From positions 7,801,169-7,865,168 of the forward strand of contig CAIIXF020000010.1 of the NCBI GenBank assembly GCA_903813345.2: a stretch of DNA of 64,000 nt, written 5' to 3'. Within the stretch, counting starts at the first letter, position 1; the number at the start of each line of letters is the position of its first letter. A program made the translations under genes and the position numbers. Source of the stretch: Owenia fusiformis. Lineage: Eukaryota > Annelida > Polychaeta > Sabellida > Oweniidae. A model generated the notes under the pieces. It was not told the origin of the DNA. It did no database searches and worked only from the letters and a program-made list of their open reading frames with translations. This document shows positions 37,843 through 49,318 of this stretch, piece by piece.

Positions 37843-38021
37843 GGTTAGACAATCAATATTGATTTATTTTAGAAGTTTAGCATATTTAGAAAAGATTGAC
37901 ATAAAAAAAATTTCATTTTTTCAAAATTTGTTTACCACCTGAGTGAGTCATCTATGACATCACTCTGGTTGCAAAATATTTTTGATATGCTAAAACATTG
38001 AAGTGGCACATCAGATATATA

Positions 38022-38383
38022 AGGGTTATGTACTGGGAGGTTTTGGATATGGGGTTTATCCAGAGGGAGATATGCATATCTATCTGAGGGACCGTAGGGA
38101 CCGAAGGTAGATGTGCATATCTCAAGAGGGATGAACCCCATATCCAAACCGACCATACATAACTGCTTTATCCTATACCAAGTAGAGTTTCAGTGAAATT
38201 ACCGGAAGCGGGAAGATATGCACCGAAGTGGGAAGATATGCACCGAAGCGTGAAGATATACACCAAAGCGGGAGATATGGCGGGAGATATGGAGGTTCTG
38301 GATATGGAAACCTCAAACTCAGGATACGGGATATATCTTTCCAACTTATCTCCCTAAAACTCTACTTGGCATAGGATAAGGCA
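38022..38383. mobile_element. Composite insertion: hairpin, terminal-repeat element and 20-bp repeats
   Basis: Absent from copy B. The left part (about 38038-38155) folds on GGTTTTGGATATGGGG against its complement. The right part (about 38162-38382) has inverted ends CTTTATCCTATACCAAGTAG and a near complement. Inside, GAAGTGGGAAGATATGCACC repeats about four times with changes. Confidence 0.65.
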
Positions 38384-39360
38384 TCTTATTGTTAAAATAG
38401 TGTGTACTTTGTTCAATCTTTGCATAGGTGTTAAAAAGATAATCTTCTTTGAAATGTATGGTGGAATATTTGATGATTGAAGAATTTCAACTTTATTTGA
38501 AAATTTGCGGGAAATTTGAATATTTGAGAAATGAAAAGCTGACAACTTTTTTTTCAAAAAATCTCTAAAATAACTTCATGTCATGAAAAATAGTGAAGGA
38601 ATGATAAAAACATCTTTTCAAACATAACACTGGGACTTTAAGTATATCTATATTATAAAATCACCCTTGTTTCTCACAAGTTTTCCAGAATTTATTAATA
38701 CAACACATCAATGTGACGTTTTAATCAATATAAGCATATGCTTACATCAATAAAATAGAAGTTTAACTTTACATGGAGGTGGGTCATCTTTGAATTTTTG
38801 GTTTATTCTCATCTCTTCTATCAGACCTAGAAATTAAAATTTCAAATTTGATAAACAATTATAAAAACTACGTTTTTCGATGTCATTTTTAAATATTGAA
38901 TACTTGTACTTTGTGATAAAATCAAGATTATTTGTACTTGTATCTAGTCTATTATAACTTAGAATCCATAATATACAAGATCATAAGTCCATACTTTTTT
39001 TGCTTTAAAGTAGTTTTATATGAGTGCATATGAGGATGAAGAATTCATTATCTAATGCATAATTCTGCTGAGCAGACATATTTACCCTAAAGCTGAGGGG
39101 ACAGATATTTTAGTATTCATTTTACAGTTTAATAGACAAAAATTTACAAAATACAAAAGGTAATTGGTTTTGTATCTAGAGTATCATTCATCAAATATCA
39201 GAGTAACTTTATTTTCACTTTATACCCTTCAGAGGCCCCACGTTCATTACTATCAACAATGTCCTAATTTGGGATATGTATTGGTCCATTTGTTAGAGCG
39301 AAAATTGCATTGCTATGGTAAAATATGACGTAAATATGAGAGGTGTTAATTTAACAATGA

Positions 39361-39368
39361 TATAAATA
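39361..39368 (+). promoter_or_regulatory. TATA box of the GPCR gene
   Basis: TATAAATA lies 57 bp before the chosen ATG, giving an expected start site near 39390-39395 and a short 5' UTR. Confidence 0.55.
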
Positions 39369-39424
39369 CTGTGACATGATCAAAGATTTCATTGTTGAGA
39401 GAACAGAGGACAGAACAGAGCACC

Positions 39425-40933
39425 ATGTCTTCTGCAGGACTACTTCTACTGATGTCCATAACATGTATCAACAATGCAGGGAGAGTTATTGGAAAAAGCC
39501 AAATCACATCAGAAAAATATAATAATAATGATGTCACAACTACAAGCACAGTCTACAGCAGCAATGAGACGGCTAAGCTGACCGAGAGGACAAATGTTGC
39601 TGGGACTAAAGGTGATGTCACAACTTTAAGAACAACACAATGGGTCCTGATGGAAGAGACTTCAATGAGAGATATAAACATGACTACAGGGACAAATGTC
39701 AATGGGACAAATGTCAAAGGGACAAAAAATACTAGAAGCAAATCGTCTGAGCGATCCAAATCTAATGATGTTGCAACTTTCAGTACAACACATTGGGAAA
39801 TGATGGAAAACGTGTCAATGGAAAGGACTAACATGAGTGTGAAGACAAATATCACTGGGACTAAAACTACTGAAGATTTGAGACCAGTTATGCAGACACC
39901 AATCACTGATATGGCTGATAAAATATTCAAATTCATGAATCCTTTCATTTATGCTATTGGCATCCCAGCAAACATTTTAACCGTCATTGTTTTCAATCTA
40001 TCCGAGAGCAGAAAATCGACAGTTTCAATCTATTTGAGCTCTCTGGCTATGGGCGATTGTGGAGTCCTTCTCTGTTCAATGATTAACTACCTAGAGAAGA
40101 ATCTTGTGAAAGGTCCTGTGCTAAAGTCGCTGTCTTCATTGAATTGCGGACTATATTTTACCATTCTGCAAGCTTCATATCTTTTTGGTACCTGGATGTT
40201 GATTGCAGTGTCAATTGATCGTTACATCGCAATTTGTCACCCCCTGAAAGCGAAAGTCTGGCTGAGGAATCGCTATGCTCGGATCTATGTCTGTCTCACA
40301 GCGATTGCTATGTTAGCTGTAAGCATGGTCAACATTAACAGTTTCATAGCGTTCCCACCCAACTTCTGTATACCGAAGATACCTGATGCCTACATGGGCC
40401 TTTACACGATCATACCCTTGTACACAATCATTCCTCCGCTCGTGTTATTGCCATTCAACACTCTTATTATCTACCAAATGGTGAGGAAAACAAGAAAAAA
40501 CTCCATCAATTCATTGACGACCATTCAAAGCATTACACGACGCAAGCAGCTCATCCAGCTAACGACCATGACAGTAGTAATGACGATAACGTATTTGGTT
40601 CTTACAACACCGAGCGCCATTCTTCAAGCTGTTAACTTCTGGGAAAAATGGGAGATAACTGACGTGACGAAATTCATCCCGAAGCTTGTAAGCCAGATGG
40701 TTTTGATAAATCATTTTGTCAACTTTTTCCTCTACATCATATCAGGTAAAAAATTCCGACAGCAGTTGTTACAGATGTTTTGCCTAGCATGCTCAAAGAA
40801 AACAGGCAAGAAGAGGTCAGCTCCTCTTCCTAAGATGAATGTCACGACTGGAAGTAAGCAGCTAACTTACATCAGCAGTTCCCAGAAAAGCTCGGAGGTA
40901 ACGGAAATTCAACAGGACTTGGGCCAAATGTAA
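39425..40933 (+). CDS. Class A (rhodopsin-like) G-protein-coupled receptor, intronless
   Basis: A single 502-codon frame. I start at the ATG in context CACCATGT, followed by a hydrophobic signal-like stretch (LLLLMSITCI). About 165 extracellular residues follow, Thr/Ser/Asn-rich with many sequons and an internal duplication (TTQWVLMEE and TTHWEMMEN). Seven hydrophobic segments then follow: TM1 from about residue 166 with IPANILTVIVF, TM2 with SLAMGD, a Cys before TM3, TM3 ending in Asp265-Arg266-Tyr267, and TM7 with NFFLY (433-437) in place of NPxxY, then ISGKKFR. The NFFLY-xxSGKxFR ending is typical of invertebrate peptide receptors (FMRFamide-, TRH- or GPR139-like). The ligand cannot be inferred. 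The neighbourhood is transposon-rich with no gene partner. Lack of introns may reflect retroposition or an intronless family. Confidence 0.88.
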   Translation: MSSAGLLLLMSITCINNAGRVIGKSQITSEKYNNNDVTTTSTVYSSNETAKLTERTNVAGTKGDVTTLRTTQWVLMEETSMRDINMTTGTNVNGTNVKGTKNTRSKSSERSKSNDVATFSTTHWEMMENVSMERTNMSVKTNITGTKTTEDLRPVMQTPITDMADKIFKFMNPFIYAIGIPANILTVIVFNLSESRKSTVSIYLSSLAMGDCGVLLCSMINYLEKNLVKGPVLKSLSSLNCGLYFTILQASYLFGTWMLIAVSIDRYIAICHPLKAKVWLRNRYARIYVCLTAIAMLAVSMVNINSFIAFPPNFCIPKIPDAYMGLYTIIPLYTIIPPLVLLPFNTLIIYQMVRKTRKNSINSLTTIQSITRRKQLIQLTTMTVVMTITYLVLTTPSAILQAVNFWEKWEITDVTKFIPKLVSQMVLINHFVNFFLYIISGKKFRQQLLQMFCLACSKKTGKKRSAPLPKMNVTTGSKQLTYISSSQKSSEVTEIQQDLGQM

Positions 40934-41033
40934 TGTGTATTGAGACTAAATAGTGTACCTGTTAGCAAAAACTAACTGGAGCTCAAATTGCAGCAAGTCA
41001 ATTTCACAAACTCTAGTAAATATTAATCAATAT

Positions 41034-41240
41034 CACTGCTACCCACCTAATTACACAGACGTATCGTCGGTGTATCATGGCGGAACTTCCTCCGGGACTA
41101 GGTTTCGGTAAGATTTTTTTATTTCCCGATTTACACCTACTTATAAGTCACGTTGTGGATAATAATTTGGCTCGAAGTTAAGGAAGATAGTCTAGTTTGA
41201 GAATGCGTCGATTACCTGTGTAATTAGGTGGGTAGCAGTG
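41034..41240. mobile_element. 207-bp MITE carrying an exon-like ATG cassette
   Basis: The 25-bp terminal inverted repeats are perfect (CACTGCTACCCACCTAATTA at the left start) and flanked by the 5-bp direct repeat AATAT (41029-41033 and 41241-41245). Inside, a GC-richer stretch has ATG at 41077 and runs ten codons (MAELPPGLGF) to a GTAAGA donor at 41108. Superfamily not assigned. Confidence 0.88.
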
Positions 41241-41570
41241 AATATAAAATCTGAAAGTTCATTATAGATGTTGACAATTAACTTCAAGCACTTGGTTTTG
41301 AAAATGGTATTAATGCATTAGAAAAAGCAGAACACAGGGTAAAAAGTATGGTACTGTATATATAAATATGTATGATGTATATTGTAGAAGCTCGATTATA
41401 GAATTGTTTGTAGTTACTACTGTATATGCTCTTAGATGTACATCTGTACTTTTCATTGCAGTAAAGAATTTAGGATGAATTTAAAAGTAAAAGTATTGCA
41501 TGTTCAAAAACACTAATCAATTCTATATTTAAAGGATTTAATGAATTGTAGATCATTAAAACCACATATA

Positions 41571-43120
41571 CAAGGTGTTTCATATGTATCCACCCCCTCT
41601 AAACTCATACATATAGCATAGCCACCCTATCATGTTATATACCAAAAGATGCAATGTATTGAAGTATGTGGGTACAGGTTATTGAGAGAGCAATTTCTGG
41701 TCACTTTGAGGGGAATTTAAAGGTCAAAATTAGTTTCCATATTGCACATTTCTAGCAGTTGTCATCATGGCCGAGTTTAGTCCACATGTTTGTGACAGTT
41801 ATGATCAGAGATATATTGCCAGGATTCATACAGTGGCTTATAAGGAAGCCAGACACCATGATACCACTTTTATCACTAAAATTGGGCTGTGGACAGAGTG
41901 AACAGATCACTGGACTGGGTCCAAAAATGCTCATACAGGGTGTCCAAAAAAAACAGGACCGTAAGAAAGTTGAATAACTCGGTCAATTTTGCATATTTTG
42001 CCTTGAAATTTCAGAATTATTTAGTTCATTCAATGTGAATTTTGTTGTGAAAGTTTGATAATAATCTATCAATTGAGTCAAAAACTACAGCTCCTTACAA
42101 AACATGCCTCAAACGTGCACCTCTCATCTCTATGCTCAATTCAATCCGGCGAACAAAGTTGTTGATGATCCTCCTACACACATATCTTTCTGAATGGACA
42201 AGTTTGTTCAAAGAACAATTGCTACTGGAGCTTACATCCTCCTGATGAAGTGTTACAGCATCCATTGCATTCTGAACAATGCACTGCCTGGGTGGCAATG
42301 AGGAAACATGGAATCATCAGTCCCTTTTGGTTCGAAGGTGACTGGGGACGTGCTATAACCATGAACAAGGATCAGTAAGTTCTCACCAAGTTTTGGAGGT
42401 CATAAGCACCAGAAGGGACATCTAAGGAGATAATTAAGCAGTGGTTTCAACAAGCCAATACCACCCCCCCATTGCAAATGATATGCTGAAATGGTTTAGG
42501 CAATGCTTTGGTGGTCAGCTCATCAGTTGCAGAATGCAAACCATATGGGCACCTCATTCGCCTGATCTAAATCCCCCAAATTTTTATCTTTGAGGATTTC
42601 TCAAAGCCAATGAGTATACTGACAGGCCCCTTACAATCTTAAGAGGGCAATAACTACCCCAATATTTACCATCCACATTAATGTGTATAGGTCAGGGTCA
42701 TTAACAACTTTGTTCGCAGGACTTGTTTGTGCATAGAGAGGAGAAGTGCCCACTTTGAGCATGTTTTGTTAAGGACTGTAGTTTTTGACACAATGAACAG
42801 ATTATCATCAAACTTTCTGAACAAAATTCACATTGAATGAACTAAATAATTCAAAAATTTCAAGGCAAAATATGCAACATTGACCGAGTTATTCAACTTT
42901 CTTACGGTCCTGTTTTTTTGGACACCCTGTAAGATACTTATAAATGACCCCGTACCCGCATACTTTGATACATTGCATCTTTTTTCAACGACACTCCTTG
43001 ATTCTGAAATTTTGCAATCCTATGTAACTTTCCATAAGGAACAAAATGATATATAACATGATAGGGTAGCTATGCTACATGTATAAGTTTAGAGGGGGTG
43101 CATACATATGAAACATCCTG
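41571..43120. mobile_element. TA-flanked Tc1/mariner-type element, interrupted by a second one
   Basis: Inverted ends begin CAAGGTGTTTCATATGTAT and match for about 70 bp (the right end has CATACATATGAAACATCCTG). TA lies at both borders (41569-41570 and 43121-43122). Removing the inner element leaves about 555 bp. A short frame from ATG 41767 (MAEFSPHVCDSYDQRYIARI) may be a transposase N-terminal remnant, which is inference. Confidence 0.78.
41936..42929 (+). pseudogene. Inner mariner/IS630-like element with broken DDE transposase, 3' end duplicated in inverse
   Basis: The ends CAGGGTGTCC and GGACACCCTG are flanked by TA (41934-41935 and 42930-42931). On + the core reads GIISPFWFEGDWGRAITMN near 42310, then after frameshifts WAPHSPDLNPPNFYL near 42550, the PHSPDLNP-type signature of mariner/IS630 DDE/D transposases. 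A C-terminal VINNFVRR...HFEHVL follows near 42696. The left arm (41936-42298) encodes a second version of that C-terminus on - (IINNFVRR...RHVL). The element is therefore an inverted duplication of its 3' end around the core and cannot encode an active enzyme. Confidence 0.8.
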
Positions 43121-43149
43121 TATGTCTTATATCAAATATGTAGTTTTAG

Positions 43150-43216
43150 TTAGATAGTAGTCTTAGTGAGTAGTTGTGACTAATGTAATCATGTAATGAT
43201 ACAATATATCAATAAA
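43150..43216 (+). other. Duplicated 3'-end-like segment with AATAAA (second copy 45145-45210)
   Basis: The two segments share TATGTAATCATGTAATGATA-type sequence (first copy TAATGTAATC...) and end in TCAATAAAAG, with AATAAA at 43211-43216 and 45205-45210. They flank TTAA-element copy B. They may be the old 3' UTR end of the GPCR gene, duplicated; that is inference. Confidence 0.5.
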
Positions 43217-43793
43217 AGTTATGTATATAATTCCCCCTTTCAGTGGTTACTGACATAGTGCAGGAGAAACTTCAAAAAAGTCAAAAAATAAAATTGTCCA
43301 AAATTGTTTGCAATCCATTATGTAGTCCTTTCATGAAATTTATAAAAGAAATGTATGAATTGCTTGACTTTTTTCTTTAAAAGGATACTTATAAAATAGT
43401 TGAAGAATAAGTTGTATGAGAATATTCCCTTCTCTTTGATCACCTTGATAGCACTTGAAAAGAGGCTCTCATATTTTGGCCAATCATATTGCAGCAACAC
43501 CATCATGTGACCTGCTGCTGTGTCATCTGTCTCAATATGCCCAAAAGCTTTTTCCTGGAAATATATAATAATTCAAATTTTAATCATTTTTATTTGATTC
43601 CAAAGTTAGACAATACATACAATTATAATGTATGAAAAGGACATGTTAATTCTTAGGTTTTCAAATAGATTCAATTGAAAGGAAATTTCATTTTCTGAAA
43701 ATTCTATATTATTTCTTGTGCTAATTAACACTAAATGACTAAGTGATAAATGAGTGATATGTGCATCTATAAGCTAACATGTTAAAATGGCTA

Positions 43794-44899
43794 AGTCCCG
43801 TGTTATGTTTATAAATATGTTTTTATCATTCATTTACTACTTGTCATGACTTAAAAAGTTATTTTAGAGATTTTCTGAAAAAAAGTTGTCAGCTTTTCAT
43901 TTCTCAAATATTCAAATTTCCCGCCATTTTTCAAAAAAAGTTGAAATTTTTTAATTATCAAATATTCCACCATTCTTTTAAAAAAAGATTATCTTTTTTT
44001 AACACCTATGCAAAAATTGAACAAAGGACACACTATTTTAATAATAAAATACCATATCTAATGTGCCACTTCAATGTTTTAGCATATCAAAATTTTTTGC
44101 AACCTGAGTGATGTCATCGATGAGTCACTTAGGTGGCAAAATTTTTTGAAAAAATGTCAACCGTTTCTAAATATGCCTAACTTCAAAAATAAATCAATGT
44201 TGATTGTCTAACGAGGTTAAAAGGAAGAATATATTACATTTTAGATATTATTCTACCATTGGTTTCTATGAAGACTAAAATTTTGAAATGAATTTTTTCT
44301 GAACCATTTTCATGGATTGATGAGTTCATTTCTCGCTTATTTATGAACCCATTTTTCCAAACGCCCACAATTGGGGGCAAATTCATACTTTGTCATTTCA
44401 TTTCTGTTGGGTGTATACTTTTTGTTTTTATACCAAACAAAAATATTCTCGCAATATAAGGTGCATTATGGGTAGGGTCTGCTGTGAATTAATGAACGTA
44501 AGTGACATCTATCTTAAATTATAAGCTCTAATAAGTTATTAATTGCGCATGCGTTATAATGAATTGAACCAGTTAAATTGCTGCATTAAATGCCCATGCG
44601 CAAAAAACCGAACCTAAAAATGGAACCTCGCACAGATTGTCCCGAGTACGATTTTCTTATTTTTTTCGGCAAAAACATGCGAGGATGAATGCTGTGCATT
44701 GGTCTGAATTATTCCTTATTAAAAGATATGTGTAACCTCTAAAAGTTAGTTTTAAAGAAATTCACGATTTTTCGAAAACAAAAAGTCCTTGAAAAACCAC
44801 TTTTTGAAATTAAAATAAAAAGTTTCACATATGACACTTTGATAATATTGGGTAAGAGTACAATATAAGCCAAAGTGGTTTAAACTTTATATTGGGGCT
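43794..44899. mobile_element. TTAA-flanked DNA transposon, copy B (inverted relative to copy A)
   Basis: It aligns with copy A from its GGGACT end (AAGTCCC near 43794) to its AGCCCC end, with TTAA intact at 44900-44903 and mutated on the left. It has about 300 bp (44350-44650) missing from copy A and lacks copy A's two insertions. No transposase frame. Confidence 0.78.
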
Positions 44900-45215
44900 T
44901 TAACAAAAAAGGTGTGATGATAGACCAAAAGATGGCAGCACTACAATATATCAATTTGATAAATATACATGTATCATAATTTACTGTACTTGACAATTTC
45001 TAATTGCAATATACTTTGCTTTAAAACTTACGAGAGTCTCACACTTTAAAATCTTTCTTCTCTTGTACGCTTTTTATATGCATATGGAATCTTGTATATT
45101 TCTCTGTAGATGTTGAAGTACATATTATACACATAGTTTTATTTCATTGTCTTTAATAAGTGAGTATTTATGACTTATGTAATCATGTAATGATACAGTA
45201 TGTCAATAAAAGTGA

Positions 45216-48200
45216 TATTATACTGTATGTGTACATATAGTGTGACATCTCAGGAGATAAGTTAATACAGTCCATAAGATTATGTGAAATTCAATCTTGG
45301 GAGCTATATAATGAGTCCTCAATAAGAAAATGAAAAAAAGTTGCCAAATACCTATGATGTTTAGATGAACTAGTTAAATTGGTTAAGCATCATGGATAGA
45401 GGAAAGGGAACAAGAATCTGCTACAACTGATAAGCCTTTTATAGTACAAAACCATGCTTAAATAAGATAAATAGGTTTGGAAACAAGTTTGTTTCATTCT
45501 TTTTTCTCATGTGGTGGGTGGCACATGGGGACCTGATGCAATCTAAACGTTCTGATAGATCAGAGACAAACATCATCCCCCAGTGTCAATATAATTAAAT
45601 GTAGAAAAGGGAAGTACTGGGTTTTCTATTGTCATGACAAACAAACAAATCCTTAAATATAAAGCTGGGTTTGGAATGAGTCATTTAATATTTGTCTATT
45701 AATATTGGAAATTAAAATTCAGTGGTAAATATTTATGACAGTAGCAACCAAACACCTTTTCTAATCCTTAGGAAAAATGCTAATAATTGTAACTAAAGCC
45801 ATAAACTTAAAAGCATTTCTACAGAAAAATAAAATTCTTTGGTGTTTACAGAAAACTGTGAAGAAAACAAGCCAAAGCAAACCTCCCATATGATAAAATA
45901 TAAATGTCACTTCAAACAGATATTCAAATTAAGAAATGGACCATGACCTTATTTCAATTGTATGTTGTTTTATAACTCAGTAAAAAACAAATGAAAAGCA
46001 AAGATAGGGTGTATTGGATTCATCTATATACAAGATGCCTCACAATGGACAACTGATATTGAAACTACACAGAGGCAGTTAGGTTACTATGACTACCCTG
46101 GTATTCAATAAATAATTAACCCAACATAAAATGCTGCTGTGGTAACAATCTATCAACAAACAAACACGACACAGTTGGCATGAAGCAATTGTGAGCTGCG
46201 TCTTTCTACAAGTAAGTACTAGATTTAATAACTTGATAATTCATAGGTGAAAATGAAGTAAAGTTAAAGCAAATGATGAGAAAAAATGCATCTTAGTTAG
46301 AAATATGATACGGTGAAGTTTATAAGGTCAATCTCTGGGATTTTAAGTACAGTCTTGAACAGTGTGGTATCACTTAGCTGAAAGTACAGAATATTCTACT
46401 GCTATCATATATCTATCACTTCATAGCATTACTTTTACATATTAAAGGGAAATTACAGTAGATGAATAAAAATATTGACAATTTTGAAATACTAAATAGA
46501 TTTAATTTGGAGTTTCTGATTCAATATTTAAATACTCTATTTTATATACATGTACAGCTGATTGATAAAACAGAAAGTAAAGTCAATGTGTAGATGGAAG
46601 AAAATGTCTGAATGTCAGTGTAACTAAGAGGGCAGTAACCTAAGAAACGGAACTGTTGGCATTCCTTTGGTTTTAGTTTTGAAATGTGAAACTGCTGTAC
46701 ACATACCTCTATTTTATGAATGGAAGAGGGCTGAAGAGGGCTGATCATGTACATGTACAGTATCTTAATTATCTTATAATTTTTGAATTATTATATGTTA
46801 TCAATTGTTGTATTCAATAACCCTCCCTTTTATTCCCAAAATATTTTAAATTCATAATGTTTATGTCACTTGCATGTACCATCTGATCAATAAATCTTCT
46901 TTTCCATCAGAATCACAGTAATGTAATTCACTTCTAAAATTGAAAAGGGGAAACAGTAAGATTCAATTGCTTACTGGGTTAGTAAGTTTGTTCCTTTTTT
47001 GAAAAGAAGGTTTGAAGAAAGGAACTAAAAAATATGACAATATTTATTGCACAATGATAGAATGCTGACATGAAAGAAATCTTCTGATTAATGGCCCCCA
47101 TCACAAATATTCTCTTTTGATTTCACATATATGCCATTACTCACTTCGACATAGCAAACAAGATCCAGTCTTATATCAAGAATTATAGTAAAATGAGTAA
47201 TTGGGTAGGTACACTGCCCCCCCACGTTGGGTGGGCATAGAATAAAAATTGGGCCCCAATTTGGCCCTTTGTTGTCATTAATGGGCCCTTTAAGGCCTTA
47301 TTCTTTAATTTTAGGTCAAATTTTGAAGAAAATGGGCCTCAAATTTTCAAAATTTGGTTTTAAGGGCCCAAATTTTTTTTTATAATACCTGTAATTTAGG
47401 CCCCCTTGGTTCTTCCCAGATCCACCCCTGCCGCATATTACATGCCATGACACATCCGCCACTACATGAAAAGGCATAAAACACATTCTGGGGGTGTGAT
47501 AACTACTATTAGAGAATCACGAGTGGGTGACAAGTAATGAAACAATCCACTGAACAATTGCGTTAAAACATTGCTATCATGATGAAAAAAACAAGTTACT
47601 TCCAACTCATACACATTAATATTCACCTATGCCCTACAATACACTATAATGGCATCAATAGAGAAGCTAAAAAACCTTACTTCACCATGAATAAATTCTT
47701 TCAAAAATCATGCTGTTTTTCACCATTCTGAGCACTTTTCACATGATTTGGGCATTTTTTGAGGCAAAGTTGTCAAAAGTGATCACCCCCAAGAAAAGTG
47801 AACCCCCTTGGCAAATCATGGCTACACGCCTGAATGTGTACTGTATAGCGATACAATGGGTGGGTTCTATTTAATAATACCAAAAACAAGAAGTGTATGA
47901 TTCATTTCACCTTGTAATTTAATAAAGTCGATGAATTCATATAACAAACCTACAGTACTTAATGTTATACATATGAAGCTTATCAAGATAAGGTAGAAGG
48001 GCCTCTAAAATATGATAAAAACTAAAAATATGAGCTCCAAATTAATAAATTCGGGAACCATGGATAGGCCCTAACAATGAAGGACAATGAAGGAGAACTC
48101 TTTTAAAATAAAATCACAGAAGTATATCAGAAACTTCAACAGCACTACATTCAATATTTCAATGACTATTGACATAGGATATCTTATCATTCAAGACAAA

Positions 48201-49318
48201 TACTACTTCTGATTTACAATATTATGGGCCAATCCTATTATTAATTACATTTACAAGATCAAATCAAAAGTCTATGTTTGCCCTAGGGCATATTCTTATA
48301 GGTGCAACAAATAGTGGACAATAGAGTTGCAGGTAACCATAATTTCAAAATTTGGTCAAAATTTCACAATTTCTTGCTTACAGCATTCCTTATTATATAG
48401 CCAATTCCCTAAAATCCAAAGAGTTATTAATTTCTGGACACCACTTTGATAGTTGATTTTTAAAAGGTTATAATGTTGAAAAATGTTCAGTGTTTAAATT
48501 CTTCAATGGCTTCAATTTGATCAGACATGTCTTTTTTCTAAAAAATATTAATGTTAAAATTAAAACTACAACTATAGGGAAACATATTAAGCTTTCAAAA
48601 TTTTACAACCTCTATCCTTTACTTCCACTTTAACTTAACAAAGTAACCCCACAGATGGCTATTTTCCACACAGTTGTATCTTGAATGTTTGAATGTTTTT
48701 ACTGTTTAGGCAGTTTTCATTGTCTGAAAATTATCAACATACAGACAGACAGTAAGTTGTGACATTTTTAATCAGTAATAATGTTGCGTCGTAAATTATT
48801 TCGAATAAATCATAAAAAATGAATAATAAAAAGACAGTTGACTGGTTAATGATTTCTGAGAACATTATTCAATCGTTATAATCATTAAATGAATCATCCA
48901 ATCTAGCAAACTGACGGTTGTTCTTCTTAGTTCAAACATTGATTAGTATAATAAATGTAATGTACTGTAATACTGTGTACCAGTGGTTCAGTACTGTATT
49001 AAGTCTTTATAAATGGGAGACATTTTAATTTGAAAAATCCTCATCTTCATGAATGGTTGAGCATTTACATATCAAAGTTTATTTTTTATTTTAGGTTATT
49101 GTTTTACTCATGAATTAAGGATTTAAGCCCTGGACACAGTGCAATGTGGAATGATCATTCGTTGAAGGTGTTGCTTTTCAAACTTTGCATGAGGTGAGCC
49201 AGCACTGCGAGTTAATTTTAGGAAACAACGCATGAAAGGAATGGTCCTTTCACAATACACCGAGTCTTGGGCTTAAATTCTTTTCACATATTGCAAAATA
49301 TTTTCTACCATGTCACTT
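45216..49318. other. Intergenic DNA without recognised genes
   Basis: AT-rich sequence. Apart from a hAT-like repeat at about 47205-47436 I see no exon, RNA gene or array. Confidence 0.55.
47205..47436. mobile_element. Decayed hAT-like MITE
   Basis: GC-rich ends (CACTGCCCCCCCACG and GATCCACCCCTGCCG on the right) with interior GGGCCC motifs match, reversed, the style of the element at 54852-55019. Its ends are too worn to define a duplication. Confidence 0.45.

Larger units (their letters stand above)
36646..38637. mobile_element. TTAA-flanked DNA transposon, copy A (with two insertions)
   Basis: It starts AGCCCCC and ends GGGACT, flanked by TTAA at 36642-36645 and 38638-38641. Most of it aligns in inverse orientation with 43794-44899. 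Relative to that copy it has gained segments at 37037-37842 and about 38022-38383, and lacks about 300 bp. No transposase frame is visible in either copy. Confidence 0.8.
31345..39360. other. Gene-poor region rich in repeats
   Basis: No coding exon is recognised in these 8 kb. It contains an orphan promoter-like site (31990-32030), a TA-flanked MITE (35128-35332), direct and tandem repeats (35680-36440) and a TTAA-type element with insertions (36646-38637). The ORFs of 60-80 residues lack family similarity that I can see. Confidence 0.6.

Noticed and set aside
39553-39948. 131-codon minus-strand frame opposite the GPCR N-terminus
   Set aside because: It arises from the Thr/Asn-rich repeats of the GPCR; no independent support.
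42095-42298. 67-codon minus-strand frame as a separate gene
   Set aside because: It is the inverted second copy of the transposase C-terminus within the inner mariner-like element.
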